Shown here piece after piece: positions 32,547-43,229 of a DNA stretch of 64,000 bases. The position numbers and the translations under genes were made by a program. The notes under the pieces are model-generated. The model was given only the letters and a program-made list of their open reading frames with translations, made no database searches and had not been told where the DNA came from. The stretch's first letter is position 1, and the number at the start of each line of letters is the position of its first letter. The stretch comes from Ascaris suum (taxonomy: Eukaryota; Nematoda; Chromadorea; Rhabditida; Ascarididae). The stretch spans positions 6,704,184-6,768,183 of the forward strand of contig CM024168.1 of NCBI GenBank assembly GCA_013433145.1. Reading direction: 5' to 3'.

Positions 32547-33034
32547 GTCGCGTTAACGCGAAGCGGACGTGATCATTTACATTTGGTGCAGCTAAGAAAC
32601 AAGCTCTTTGTGTTGTTACGGCATCGTGTGACTATATGGTATCAACAGAGGCCTGAGGAAGTGCCTCGAAAATGATAATGGAAGCTATTCAGCTAAATAA
32701 GAGAACGGGCAGCGAACGGCTAAAGGGCATCTGATTTCCGCCGATGAATGGACGTGGTCGAAACAAACAGATGGCGAATCGCGAAAATCTTGCACTTTCT
32801 ATTTTTATTGAAGATATATTCAAACGTGAAAATCAGACACCTGCATGTACTATGTGGAAGCTTCCTGTTTATCTCTATTGAATGGGCGTCTCAAATGTGA
32901 ACATCTGGCACCTGCCTGTGCTTTGGTAGCCTATATAAGCGTGTGTCACCGCCCTTTTTCCAATCGCTACCTGAATCGCTACTTGAATCCGTCAGTACTT
33001 GCTTGTTGTCGCAGCATTGTCATCAAATTCGACA
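32547..33034 (+). repeat. 5' long terminal repeat, 488 bp
   Basis: The LTR begins TGTCG and ends CGACA, a perfect 5-bp inverted terminus, and is bounded by the duplication on the left and the primer site on the right. It contains a TATA-like TATATAAG at 32932-32939 and a short direct repeat of a 13-base unit (cgctac-t-tgaat) near 32962-32988. No full 3' partner exists in the window, so divergence dating is not possible. Confidence 0.85.
32932..32939 (+). promoter_or_regulatory. TATA-like box in the LTR
   Basis: TATATAAG lies about 100 bases before the LTR end, at a sensible distance for an LTR promoter. Transcription start would be expected near 32965. Confidence 0.5.
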
Positions 33035-33036
33035 AA

Positions 33037-33054
33037 TGGGGGCTCAGCCGGTGA
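33037..33054 (+). promoter_or_regulatory. Primer binding site, probably tRNA-Pro
   Basis: The sequence tgggggctcagccggtga starts two bases after the LTR end. TGGGGGCTC is the complement of the tRNA-Pro 3' end used by many retroelements; the inner bases diverge somewhat from that standard. Confidence 0.7.
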
Positions 33055-33120
33055 CCTTGGAGATATTGGATCAACGACAAAAGGTTTGCTTCTTAAGAAA
33101 TTGAAAAAAAAAAAACCAGG

Positions 33121-34046
33121 ATGAGTGCAGGAATTAGACAAGTGGCCGGATTGACTAAGGCTAGACTGGAAAAATACCTCCTGCAGGTAAAAGCCCCAGA
33201 TTTAAATAGAGGTTTATCGGAGCAGCTGCAGACTTATGAGCACCAAAGGTCTCAGATAGAGGCCGCAATAAACTTGTTGTCGGATTATGAAAGGCAATGG
33301 CTGCAGTTATTCGCAAACCTTACACCAGAACAAGAGAAAAAAGAGCGGGACCTGATGGCGAAAGCACAAGAAACGGGAGGCTTTCTGAATCGTGTGGAAC
33401 AGGGCAGAGAACAACTTATCATACTGCAAAATTATGTTTTGCAACTACATGTAGCGATCGCGAATCAAACCGAATCGGATGCGAGAACTCATCCAAACTC
33501 CACGGTAAGCTCTTCTCCTTTGAGACTGCCCAAGACAGAGCTTAGGACATTCGATGGGAATAGTACCAATTGGCCTGTCTTTGGGACTGGTACCTCAGCA
33601 CCATCGATAACCAACCAATTTCTGATCAACAAAAAATTGCGTATTTTGCTAGCTGTATGGTCGGGCCGGCAAAGGAATTGATTGAAGCATACCAGTTGCA
33701 AAACCCTTCATACAATGACATTGTAAAAAGAGTCAAAGAGCGCTATGCCAATAATGAGGTAATTGTCCAGCAGCTCTATGCACAATTAGAAAGGATCCCC
33801 AGAATTCAAGAGGGGCGACAAGTTCGTAGGCTAGTTGAAGACATTGAAAGAATTCTTGAACTTCTCCTCCATCAAGGAGAAACGATAAATAATCGTATGA
33901 TACAAAGAGAAATTGAGAAGAAATTACCCAGATGGATCCTGCAGGATCTCGAACGAAAGAAGTTGGAAGATGATTCTTGGGACGTTACGAAGCTCAGAAA
34001 ATTCCTTTCCAATGTAGCACTCACTCAAGAGGCTGTACACCAATGA
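33121..34046 (+). pseudogene. Gag-like region of the BEL/Pao element, frameshifted
   Basis: An ATG frame begins MSAGIRQVAGLTKARL and has coiled-coil character (EHQRSQIEAAINLLSDYE). The DUF1759-type segment is split: the frame in use up to about 33580 reads LPKTELRTFDGNSTNW, and the continuation lies in another frame (33570-34046) with QQKIAYFASCMVGPAKELIE and LRKFLSNVALTQEAVHQ. A single-base loss near 33580 explains the shift. The gag function, packaging element RNA, is inferred from the family. Confidence 0.85.
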
Positions 34047-34678
34047 CGTCCGAATTAGGTGGTGTTAAAATTTCGGAAAGACCACTTTTGAAAGGATCGA
34101 AACCGTTCACACAAGGTAAGAGCACGTCGGCCCTCAGTATAGTTGCTGAACGTAAGGCGAAATCGGTACCATGCGCATTTTGTAAAATGCCCCATTTCGC
34201 TAATCATTGTCGGAAATATTCCACAAGGGACCAAAGAATCGAACGGTGCCGACAACTGTCGCTGTGTTTCAGATGTCTAAAGCCGTTACACCGCACCAAA
34301 GAGTGTAGAAGTCAGAAAATTTGCTTTTATTGTAAAGGCTCCCACAATGAGGCCTTTTGCCTATCAAAAAGGAACCAGAAATGGCCTAGTCAACGTTCGA
34401 GTGACCAGGTTACCCAAATGGCCATAGCAGATGGTGAAACCATCATCGAAGAAACCTCCTCGACTCCTAAATCCCCTACTTCTGTAGTAGCATCAGTGAG
34501 CAATCAAGTGACGGCTAGAAATAAAGGGGAAGCAACGTTACTTATGTGTGTGCACGCAATAGCGGCGGATCAGCTTCACCGAAAGCGTGAAAAGGTATTA
34601 GTATTCATCGATACCGGAAGCCAGCGCTCATTTATAACCGAAAGATTAGCTACAAAGTTGAGTCATTTTCACAGATAG
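34047..34678 (+). pseudogene. Zinc-knuckle and aspartic protease region of the BEL/Pao element
   Basis: This region is in a different frame from the preceding gag segment. Three CCHC-like knuckles follow one another: CAFCKMPHFANHC, CFRCLKPLHRTKEC and CFYCKGSHNEAFC. Then comes a linker and the protease start VLVFIDTGSQRSFI with the catalytic DTG. A TAG at 34676-34678 ends the frame, and the element continues in another frame. Confidence 0.88.
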
Positions 34679-34683
34679 AGAAC

Positions 34684-36073
34684 TTGAATCCAATGGCGTT
34701 CGCAACTCAAAGAATTAAGCCATACAGATCGATGAGAACGAAGGTAAGTCTGAAAACTGTAGGTGGAAATTGGCAACCTTTCGTTGTCTCAACGGTAAAA
34801 CAGATAACGCATAATGTTCAGTATGCTCCTTCTCAGCTGCTCAAGTATCATTTCATTGAAAACTGGGCTTCGCTCCCGACTGTGGCTTGTGGTGATCCAG
34901 AGATTCTCATCGGCATGGATCAACTATCGAAAATTATGGAAGTTTCAACGTCGAAACCTATGAAAAGTGGATTCTCGATTTACGAAACCAAACTTGGACC
35001 AATCATTGCCGGTCATGGACAGGTAAGTCAGTCCGTTAACCGAAATTATTCATCGGTCAATAACACCGTGACAGTTTTATCGATTCAAGAGACAGACCCA
35101 GTATCATTGTTCTGGGAGTTGGAAGCTATAGGCATCAAAGATGCAAACGAGTCGGAAGACGACGTGGCCCAAGTTGCCTTTCAAAAAATGGTTAGTCGCG
35201 AATCTGATGGTAGAATATGCGTCGGATGGCCATGGAAGCCTGACGTACACAAGCCTTTATCAAATAATTATGGACTGTGTTGCGGTAGATTGAGGTCAAT
35301 TTGGGTTCGGCTGCAGAAGAATCCAGACCTACTTCAGAAGTATCATGCAACCTTTCAAGAGCAAGAGAAAAGAGGGATCATCGAGAAGGCAAAAAGAGAT
35401 CCTGAACATTTGGAATATTTCATTCCCCATCAGGCGGTACTTAACCCTGATAAGGATACAACGAAAATTCGCATCGTCTTCGATGCTAGTGCAAAGTTAC
35501 GAGGGACCGCAAGCCTCAATGAACACCTTTTTAGAGGGCCAATCATTTTGCCAGATCTCGTCGGGCTTCTATTACGGTGGCGCACTCATTTAATTTCAAT
35601 CACAGCAGATTTGGAAAAAGCATTTTTACAGTTAAATCTGCGCCCGCAAGACCGAGAAGTGACGAATTTTCTGTGGCTACAAGACATCGAGAAGCCTCCT
35701 GAGGGTGCCAATATCGTAGTATACCGGTATACAAGAGTGCCTTTCGGAATAGTGTCTTCACCTTATCTGCTCGCAGCCTCAATTAGGCATATAATGAGGG
35801 ACATTGGGTCCCCACTAGCTGAAGAAATCATGGGCAATACTTACGTTGACAACGTTATCCTGGAAGCAAAAAGCGTAGACGAAGCGCTACAAAAGTATCG
35901 CAAGGCAAAAGAGTATTTTGCTTCCGCTCAAATGAACCTGAGAGAGTTCCTAACAAATAGCGACGAAGTGAACGCACTAATCCCAGTCGAGGACAAAAAC
36001 AAGCCGGGGGTAACGAAAATACTCGGAGTAGCGTGGGACTCAATGCTGGATAACATGCACATCAAATTCGACA
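34684..36073 (+). pseudogene. BEL/Pao protease C-terminus and reverse transcriptase, truncated
   Basis: The frame continues the protease domain (ACGDPEILIGMDQL) and then runs through the reverse transcriptase: IRIVFDASAKLRG, the catalytic-region piece SITADLEKAFLQLNL, VPFGIVSSPYLLA and TYVDNVILE at 35839-35865. The usual YVDD is YVDN (codon AAC at 35851-35853), which should abolish catalysis. The frame ends after LGVAWDSMLDNMHIKF in the microhomology with the LTR end, so thumb, RNase H and integrase are absent. Confidence 0.92.
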
Positions 36074-36078
36074 AATAG
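36074..36078 (+). repeat. 3' target-site duplication AATAG
   Basis: This is identical to 32542-32546 and directly follows the LTR-end sequence ttcgaca. Confidence 0.8.
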
Positions 36079-39000
36079 AGCACGTGAGAATGGCTACCGA
36101 AGTAATTTCCCCAATTTTCAAAAATCACTCGAATCAACCGATGAAGGCTACGCTCAATTGTTCTAACTGCTTTTACTTCCTGTTATACAGCTTCCGTTTA
36201 CCAATGTATAACCACTCACTTAATCGACCCCACCTCCCATGTGTGAATTCTGCATAAGAATCCCTCACTGAACTGCGTTTAAGGTACTCGGAATGTGGAC
36301 GGCCAATGAACGGGGCATGTGCGATACCTATGCTTCAGCAGCGCACCAATCCACGAGTGCTGCTGTAGAACGGTCAGAACGCGTACACCGTATGCCATTG
36401 TGTCTGTAGCTTTATTTGGCACTGACGGGGGCATTTTAGAGGCGACATTCATACCCATTCAGTTTGTTTAAGAGGAGAGCGGGTAATATAACCTTCTTTG
36501 TGGACATTACTTGAGGGGATGTGTGAGCCTTTTGATGTCAATCACAGAACGTGTACTGAAAACATTATAAGAAAGTAGCAAGAAACCGACGAACGAGAAC
36601 CAATAACCATTCACAAAGAGAATCGTCTTTATTTAGCCGCTATCTCTGACACCATTAAGCGAGTGATACCTCACGGACTTTGTGTGAGAAGGTGTCTGCG
36701 TTGGCAGTTGAGGCGTCAGCAACCCTCCAGAAGTCAATAAGGAGAGCAGGAAAGAAACTGCCTTCATAATTACCTAAAAAGTCCAAAGCCACGCCAACTC
36801 CAAACTTTTGTTCATGGAGGGCTCAGATTCATTCGAAGCTTAAACGCACCAAAAATTGCTGATTCTTCCAAACATGACGATAACGCCGAGAGAGAAGCGT
36901 CAAGGATAATGGATTTACAGTCCGAATGTTCTAGAGCGCATAGAAAATGAAGTTTATTTTGGTTATTCCTTTCGGCAATTATTACCATCGAATCGAACCA
37001 CACATCCACAGCCATAAGCCTCTTGTAAGATGAGGAAACTGCTATCTGAGCGCTGATTTTGTTCGTTCTCCGCTCAGTTTGTAGCCGACTGTTTGAAGCG
37101 TGAACTGGAATATCTGTCTGTTAGCACATTTCCAGCACCAAACTCTGAGGGAACTATAAGCTTTCCGTTATGATGGCTGGTTGCGGAAGCTTCTTACTTT
37201 TCATGTTTAAAGCATCCAGCGACAAGTCTCCTGGAAAGTGAGGTCACGCTGTTATAACACCTAAGGTGACAGTCTCACCTCCTACACACTGTCCACAGAC
37301 AGCACCGAGGGCGTACGGCCGCGATCAGCAAAGGAATCTCTGTGCCCTCCACCGAAATGTTTTTGCGCACTCTTTCTTCAAAATGCTATAGTACTCTCGA
37401 TGTGCTTAATTGTGACCTCCTCACTTGCAATTGTCTTTCACCTGTTCTGACCTTCGCATGATATTTCACCGCCTCTTTCGCATTTTCTTTCATAGATCCC
37501 AAGATTTTGCACGGGGAGTGGTTGAAATTTCCACGTTTATTCTCCCAAGACGATCTGATGCTTCATTCACTGTATTCGCTCACGTGACTCAACAAGTGCG
37601 CGGCCGGCATTTTCTCCGCTGTGACTTTCAGCGAGTGTTCGCCTGTCAGACATGGCTGTGTCGCCGGTAGAGACGAAGGGCGACACTTCGACCCTTTAGA
37701 ATTTTCAGAATGGCCCTAAGATCTGCATCCCCAAGGAATTCCAAAAGACCCTGGAGCTCGGGGAATCCTGACGCGAACTCCCGACCCCATCCGCTTAATG
37801 TTGAACCTCAACCGGTGACGAACGCTTTTCGGCCACTCAAGAGTTACTAAAACTTCTTTTCGCTTTACCGCACATAGTTGTTCCCTTGCAGGTTGCTGTT
37901 AACCAGATTTTGCCTGAGCTTTATTTGTACGCGTCTACCTTTCGCGAGTATGTTCTACACTTTCATGCAAAGTGTAGCTTGCAAACACGCGCTGTCACCG
38001 ACCAAACACTTCCACCCACTTATACTACAGCAAGTCGGATAGCAACTTTCAATCGTAACCATCATAAGCTCCACCTTCCGCAAAATGCTTGCCTAGCCCG
38101 AACCACTTTCCATCAGACACAGCCCCTCCCCTCCTTCGTATATCTCTTCTGCCTCTTGTTGGTATCCTTCTTATCAGAGAAAATTCTTCGGCAATGTTCA
38201 GTTTGATGGAGATCTCCTAATGCCTATCCATAAAATTATTTCACACAACTGCTTCAACATCCCTCCCTCATACCTATAAGAAATATATAACACATGAGGA
38301 ATGGCTTCTGCACATCGATATCGAAATGTTTTATGTACGAATACACAACACATTCGACGCAACAAAGTCTATACAGACTGCAAAACTATGAAACAACGGT
38401 GAACAAAACGACTGAGACCCGTATGAGAGGTGATGAACAAACGCGAATGTGCAGATACTGGCTGGTGGAGGATATATGGTACTGTCACCGCCACATCAGC
38501 TCATCCCCACTCCCCTCCCCCCTCCACCCAGCTCCAACCACAGAAGTGCTTTACAAGAACTTCGTTCTGCACTTTAAAAAATGAACACACAACCTAGGAA
38601 AGGCAAGAAAGTAGCCTGCCTGTGTTTTGAACAGCCGCTTACTCCGCTGCGGGAACCAGAAAACAAACACAACTTCACATGAACATAAACAGTTAGGGCA
38701 CTTCAAAATCCCCAACAACAGAGGCCAAGTCACACCTAACCAGCAAGCAACGGTCAACATACACTGTATCAGAAAACCGCTGAGTTGCATCTTTCGCAAT
38801 ATTCGGTCTAAAATACATAAAAGACTGTGAAAACAGATGAAAATGACGGCAGTTGACGGCAATCTCGAGAAGTGAAGATGGATTCGAGGCACGTCTCCCC
38901 ACACATTAGTGAACACATTCGCGTTGTCGAATCGCCCGACATACGTCCCATATCACCGCACCTTACTTCTTCGCCTGCCTTCTCTTACGCTTCAGTCTGC

Positions 39001-39342
39001 GCATACGCTTCTTACGCCACTGAAATTAGTTCCATGATTGTACCATCCATGCATTTAGATTTAATGTTAACTATCTCTGCAATTTGTTCTAGACATGGAA
39101 AACAAGTAATACAACCGAATATGCAAATGTCCGTACATCGTACATGACCTATTCTGGCAACTGCGGACACAAGCGAATCCCGTGACGAAGAAAGATGTAA
39201 CCTCGAAGACATCATCCAAAGCGTTATTTTGAGACATGAATGAACACGGCAGTAAGCTACAATGAACGTCGCTGATACACATTGCAAACATCAGCCTCTA
39301 TATCAATATCTGGACGCCATCATTCACCTACTGTGCAAGAAC
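36079..39342. other. Intergenic stretch, no gene that can be supported
   Basis: A moderately GC-rich part (about 37050-37850) contains short open frames on both strands. One minus frame, EFLGDADLRAILKILKG near 37750-37690, looks protein-like but ends in stops and has no partner, so a repeat relic is possible. The 38-39 kb part is AT-rich. Minus frames at 39291-39012 contain several Cys residues but do not fit in phase with the neighbouring small gene. Confidence 0.35.
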
Positions 39343-39637
39343 TCATCTCTTAAAGTTCTCAGGATTAAATGGGGCAATGTACTCTTCGTAATAGTAGAAC
39401 TTCGGCTAGAGAATTTCTTTGGGATGAGTTGAAGAAGGGTTCTCAAAACATCATGTCATTCCGCTAAGTACATGGTCCAGTACACAAAAAAACGAGAAAA
39501 TCCACATCACCTTTTCACGGCACTAAATTCGAACTTACCTGTACCTCAGTCTGCTTAGGGGGTGCAGCACAGCTCAAAAGGGACGGACAAAAATCAGTGC
39601 AGATTGGCAGAATGATAAAGCGGCGGAAGAAATGCAT
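39343..39637 (-). CDS. Small two-exon secreted-peptide-like gene, 53 residues
   Basis: Exon 1 (39637-39539, 33 codons) reads MHFFRRFIILPICTDF followed by CPSLLSCAAPPKQTEVQ and ends at a perfect GTAAGT donor. After a 133-bp intron ending ctctag, exon 2 (39405-39343) reads PKFYYYEEYIAPFNPENFKR and stops at TGA. The phase is 0 on both sides. The basic start and hydrophobic core could be a signal peptide, leaving a short Tyr-rich product ending Lys-Arg. An alternative is a mitochondrial or small membrane subunit. An acceptor-like cctgcag lies one base before the ATG. No family is recognised. Confidence 0.55.
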
Positions 39638-41783
39638 ACTGCAGGTTAAAATCGAATGGGAACGCCGTTCCGTTGCGGCTGTCTGGGTCCGGTTTCACCT
39701 GGACGCTCAAACTCGGATTTCATGCGGGAAAAAAACGCACGGTAACGCAGGACATCGCAAGTGACATACGTTATATCACGTAGCAGGTTCGATGAAATTT
39801 CGGCAGCCTGTCATATCGTATTCTTTTCTCCTTTCACGTGAGAGTTAAATTTGAAGAGCTCGTCACACAAAAACCTACACCATCTCACACTGCATTCACT
39901 CATCGTCCCATTCATATGTCTGTATTTCTTGATGCCTGCGATGGGATACTACTAAAATAAAAGAAATCTTACCTTATCACGCATTTTGAAAGGAGACGCC
40001 CGCGACTGCTTTCGGTTTTTTAACGATCAACGAATCACAGTCAGAAAGACCTGAAAAACAAAAAATTAAGAGGACCTGTGCGAACCCCATTCAGACTGTA
40101 CATAGCCGCAAAAACATTCCTCCCAGAAACTCCTCGATTACATCTTTAATATGGCAAACAAAGCAAATAGACACCGTTTCACTTGCACAGATGCTGTACA
40201 ATAATGGCAGCCAGATGTTTCCACAGTACGGTACGTGACTAAGGAAAATGTTTCACTTGGCGTTTCAAAGCTCGACATAACAATTACAATGTACAACTGC
40301 CGGATACCCGACTGGTTTGCTTATGAAGAAAGTGTTAATTCTGAGCTGGATTGCAACCTGGACCCAGCCTAATTCAGAGCCAAATTTTCAGGGTCGCTGT
40401 GCCAGCAGTGTCAATCTCTACAACCCCTTCGCTAAGAGGATGGCAACAAGCACAACGATCTTCCCCACCAAAAGACATACAAGACTTCAACACCAAACAT
40501 CAGAAACAAAAAAACATCCCACCACCCTATCATCCCAATAATCGCACTACAAGACGCCTTCAGCAAATGAAAGTGCGATGCGTATAAAGACGCCGAAACG
40601 CAACGCCATCTAAGCGCGCCAATTCAAAATTGACGGATACTGTATTAATTATTGTTGGCTGTTTGCCAAATTGGCATGTTCATGAATGAATATTCTTTGA
40701 TTTTGCTTCTACTTATTGTTCAGTAGTTATTTCATATTGTTTTAAATCGTTTCTTACAAATTCTAATGTGAACTGTTCTCATAATATTTAAGGACGCGGC
40801 GATATGAGAGGATTTCACCAGAGGAGTTGGCACTCCGCTTGTTGCAGCGCTATATCGCGCCTTGCTGACCTTCCATCCTCGGTCGTCACATGTTGTGTTT
40901 GTTCAATTTCCTGAGAGGCTTAGTTGGTGATTTTAGTAGGCGTTCCATGTCGGATATTCTGAAGGTCGTTCCTTTCTACTTGATTTGGATTCATTGGTTC
41001 CAAGCAGGTGATTTGCCAAAGAGGAGGAGGGAAGGAATAATCCTCACCACACCTTCACAGTTATTTACACAACAGTTTTGTTTGGCATACCAGAAAAATC
41101 CTTCCACAACTCTGAGTTTGGCCAGTAAAGTCACTCGAGCAGATTTGTTCTGAAAAGGATGAACGCTCAAAGGTACAGTCACTTCCTCCTCCCCCCTCTC
41201 CCAGCATATAATGCTTTGTTCTCAAGACATGGTTTTTCATTTCGTCGCCTCATATGCTAATTTTGGCTCCAGCTCTGTCTTGTTGGTCGGTATACTAGCA
41301 TCTCGTTTTAACAGGAGGTTATTGCGAGGGAACGTGTTTTTTGGCGTTGTTTAGTAATGTCGAATCCTAGAACCACATTTCCATATGCTTTTCCCAACCA
41401 AGTAAGGTTTGCATAAAAGGTCGTATACCTCTACCAGCCATTCCTGTGCCCTGTTTATGCGGATACGCCCGTAGCTTCCCACAATCGTTCCTTATATCCT
41501 TGCATTCCCCCCCCCCCTGTCCCTCTGAAATTATACTTCGCTTAATCATATAAAGGTTAGAACAAAAGTGTGCCTTTCTCGTTCATTCTGCTTTGATTGC
41601 CACGTGTTTGAATATTTACTTTCATATTTTCCTCTGTTTTTCCGACTGTTATATTGCAGTTTTCTTTCTTTCTTCATGAATTTCACACACACCGTTATAA
41701 TAGTCGTAGTTTTCGTCCAGTATATACCGTGCTTCTCTGGCACATTGAATGATTTTGAGCACTTCGTTCAATGTTTCATGTCA
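39638..41783. other. Intergenic stretch, weak coding hints only
   Basis: A plus-strand frame following a ttttcag acceptor at about 40391 reads a Pro/Gln-rich tail (QKQKNIPPPYHPNN) to a stop at 40587. It could be a terminal exon, but no partner was found. A plus ORF at 40890-41153 starts at an ATG and has no recognisable domain. The minus strand carries a G run at 41509-41518. Confidence 0.3.
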
Positions 41784-42347
41784 TTAATTTGATTTTGTTA
41801 CTGCCGGACCATTCAACAAGATCTTTATAGACTGTAAGAATGCTGACACGGATAGGAACATCCTGTTAAATTCCGCCGCTTCGGTTAGTTCATTTTCCAT
41901 CTGCCAATTGAATGTTGCATGGAGCACTGCCTGAAATTAAAGTGAGACGTGAGAAAAGGATGAGAAATAAAAGGATTGAAGAGACATTTCAAGACTAAGG
42001 AAAAAAGTTGCAAAAAGGATAATTTTTGTTTTGGCACATCATGTCATAGAGTCAGCTGGAAAGTTGGAAGGTTATTTCAGCGGAATGTTGTGATTGTCGA
42101 TGGAATTTTCCATGCTTTTACGTTTCAATTTCTTTCATACTTTAATGTTGTTTTCCAGCTTCAAAGCGACAATTTTTTTCGCACATAGAAAAGTTGTTTT
42201 ATTTTCTTTCAATGCTCTATGTTTCTGTGCCCAACAGGCGTTTCCGTATTCAGTCACAACTCCCCAACCTGAGTGCGGCGTTCCCACACATTCCTCAAGC
42301 TTAATAGTTCGATTCCAGACTTTCGTGCGTCCAGCTGAGTCCGACAT
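41784..42347 (-). CDS. Unrecognised two-exon protein, 117 residues
   Basis: Exon 1 (42347-42141, 69 codons) begins MSDSAGRTKVWNRTIKLEEC and ends at an AAA|GTATGA donor. Exon 2 (41930-41784) follows a textbook ctttaatttcag acceptor, reads AVLHATFNWQMENELTEAAE then FNRMFLSVSAFLQSIKILL, and stops at TAA. The intron is 210 bp, phase 0. The C-terminal half is predicted helical. There is no signal peptide or clear membrane segment. It lies 266 bp downstream of another small minus-strand gene. I do not recognise the family; the size and helical end would suit a subunit of a larger complex. Confidence 0.6.
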
Positions 42348-42613
42348 TCTCACTGTTCTCTCTGTTCGTAAGCACGCACAAACATAAAGCTTCTCATTTT
42401 CTGAGCACTCTTATTCGACCACAGAAGGCTTTTATTGACAAAAAGTGCTCAGAGAAGGCTCCAATCGAATTAATTATGCATTTTAAGCCGTTATACAACT
42501 TCTCCATATTTGTCCAATAGCTAGATGCATTTGCTTTAAAGGCAGCATTGAAGGCGGCGTGGTCAGCTGGCGAATGATGTGACGTTTAACGAAACCCTGA
42601 GTGAGGGAATAGT

Positions 42614-42877
42614 TTACCACTTTCTCAACGTTAAACAAACCGGTGTTGCATTTTCAGATAACTGGCGGTAGAGATAACTGGCCACCTGTGCAGGTTTTTC
42701 TGGAAATTTCGAGGTCATGTCTGTGCTTTTGCATGTCACTGTCTGTCTGCTGGATAGGTTTCTATCGTCGACTGTAAAAGCTGCAATGATGAAGTCTTTT
42801 GAATGAAATTTCTTCTCGTAGAGTGACTGCAAAATTTCGTTTTTGTATTGGTTGACCGTCAAAATGAAAGTTGCCAT
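42614..42877 (-). CDS. Small protein, faintly like a proteasome assembly chaperone, 87 residues
   Basis: The frame from the ATG at 42877 reads MATFILTVNQYKNEILQSL, then KDFIIAAFTVDDRNL, and near the end AQVASYLYRQLSENATPVCL, stopping at TAA after RKW. It alternates beta-like and helical segments. The start lines up loosely, without gaps, with the beta strand and Q-F-G-K loop of PSMG3 as I remember it, but the protein is shorter than that family and the match may be chance. An acceptor-like gtggttgcag lies upstream of the ATG, so this may be a first exon behind a spliced leader or part of a longer exon open to about 42945. The final codons also overlap a possible donor (TG|GTAAAC). Confidence 0.42.
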   Translation of the reverse strand: MATFILTVNQYKNEILQSLYEKKFHSKDFIIAAFTVDDRNLSSRQTVTCKSTDMTSKFPEKPAQVASYLYRQLSENATPVCLTLRKW

Positions 42878-43229
42878 AAAAGTCACATGAGGCTTACACT
42901 GCAACCACTTCGAGGCAGCCCAAACACTAATTTCGAGTGAGAATGTTCACAAGCGGTCGGTCATAGAGGAGAAGACGTGACTTCCTTTGTTGAATGCTGA
43001 TGCAACCGGTTGCTGCTGTGAGCGTATTCGCGAAAGGCGCATATCGCATCAGCTCTTCAATCTTAACTTCTTAAGTCGTTTCGTTTATGATGCCTGCGCG
43101 AATTGTTTACTCCAATTTAGAACTCGTTGGCACTACTGACTATTTCAGAAGTGTTTTCTTTGCATATTTTCTCCCAAAATTTGTGAAGTTAGTTGACGTT
43201 AGATTTACGGTTCATTTTCCAGTGACACA

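Larger units (their letters stand above)
32547..36073 (+). mobile_element. BEL/Pao-type LTR retrotransposon, 3'-deleted and mutated
   Basis: The order is 5' LTR, tRNA primer site, gag (DUF1759-like), zinc knuckles, retroviral-type aspartic protease, then BEL/Pao reverse transcriptase. RNase H, integrase and almost all of the 3' LTR are missing. The element ends at 36073 with the last 14 bases of an LTR (catcaaattcgaca), followed directly by the AATAG duplication. The open frame is broken by at least three shifts (near 33580, 34040 and 34670), and the reverse transcriptase active site is changed. It is therefore a non-autonomous relic in the host genome. Confidence 0.92.

Noticed and set aside
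36080..37000. Search for a 3' LTR and integrase of the BEL/Pao element
   Set aside because: None found. The target-site duplication at 36074-36078 shows that the element ends there.
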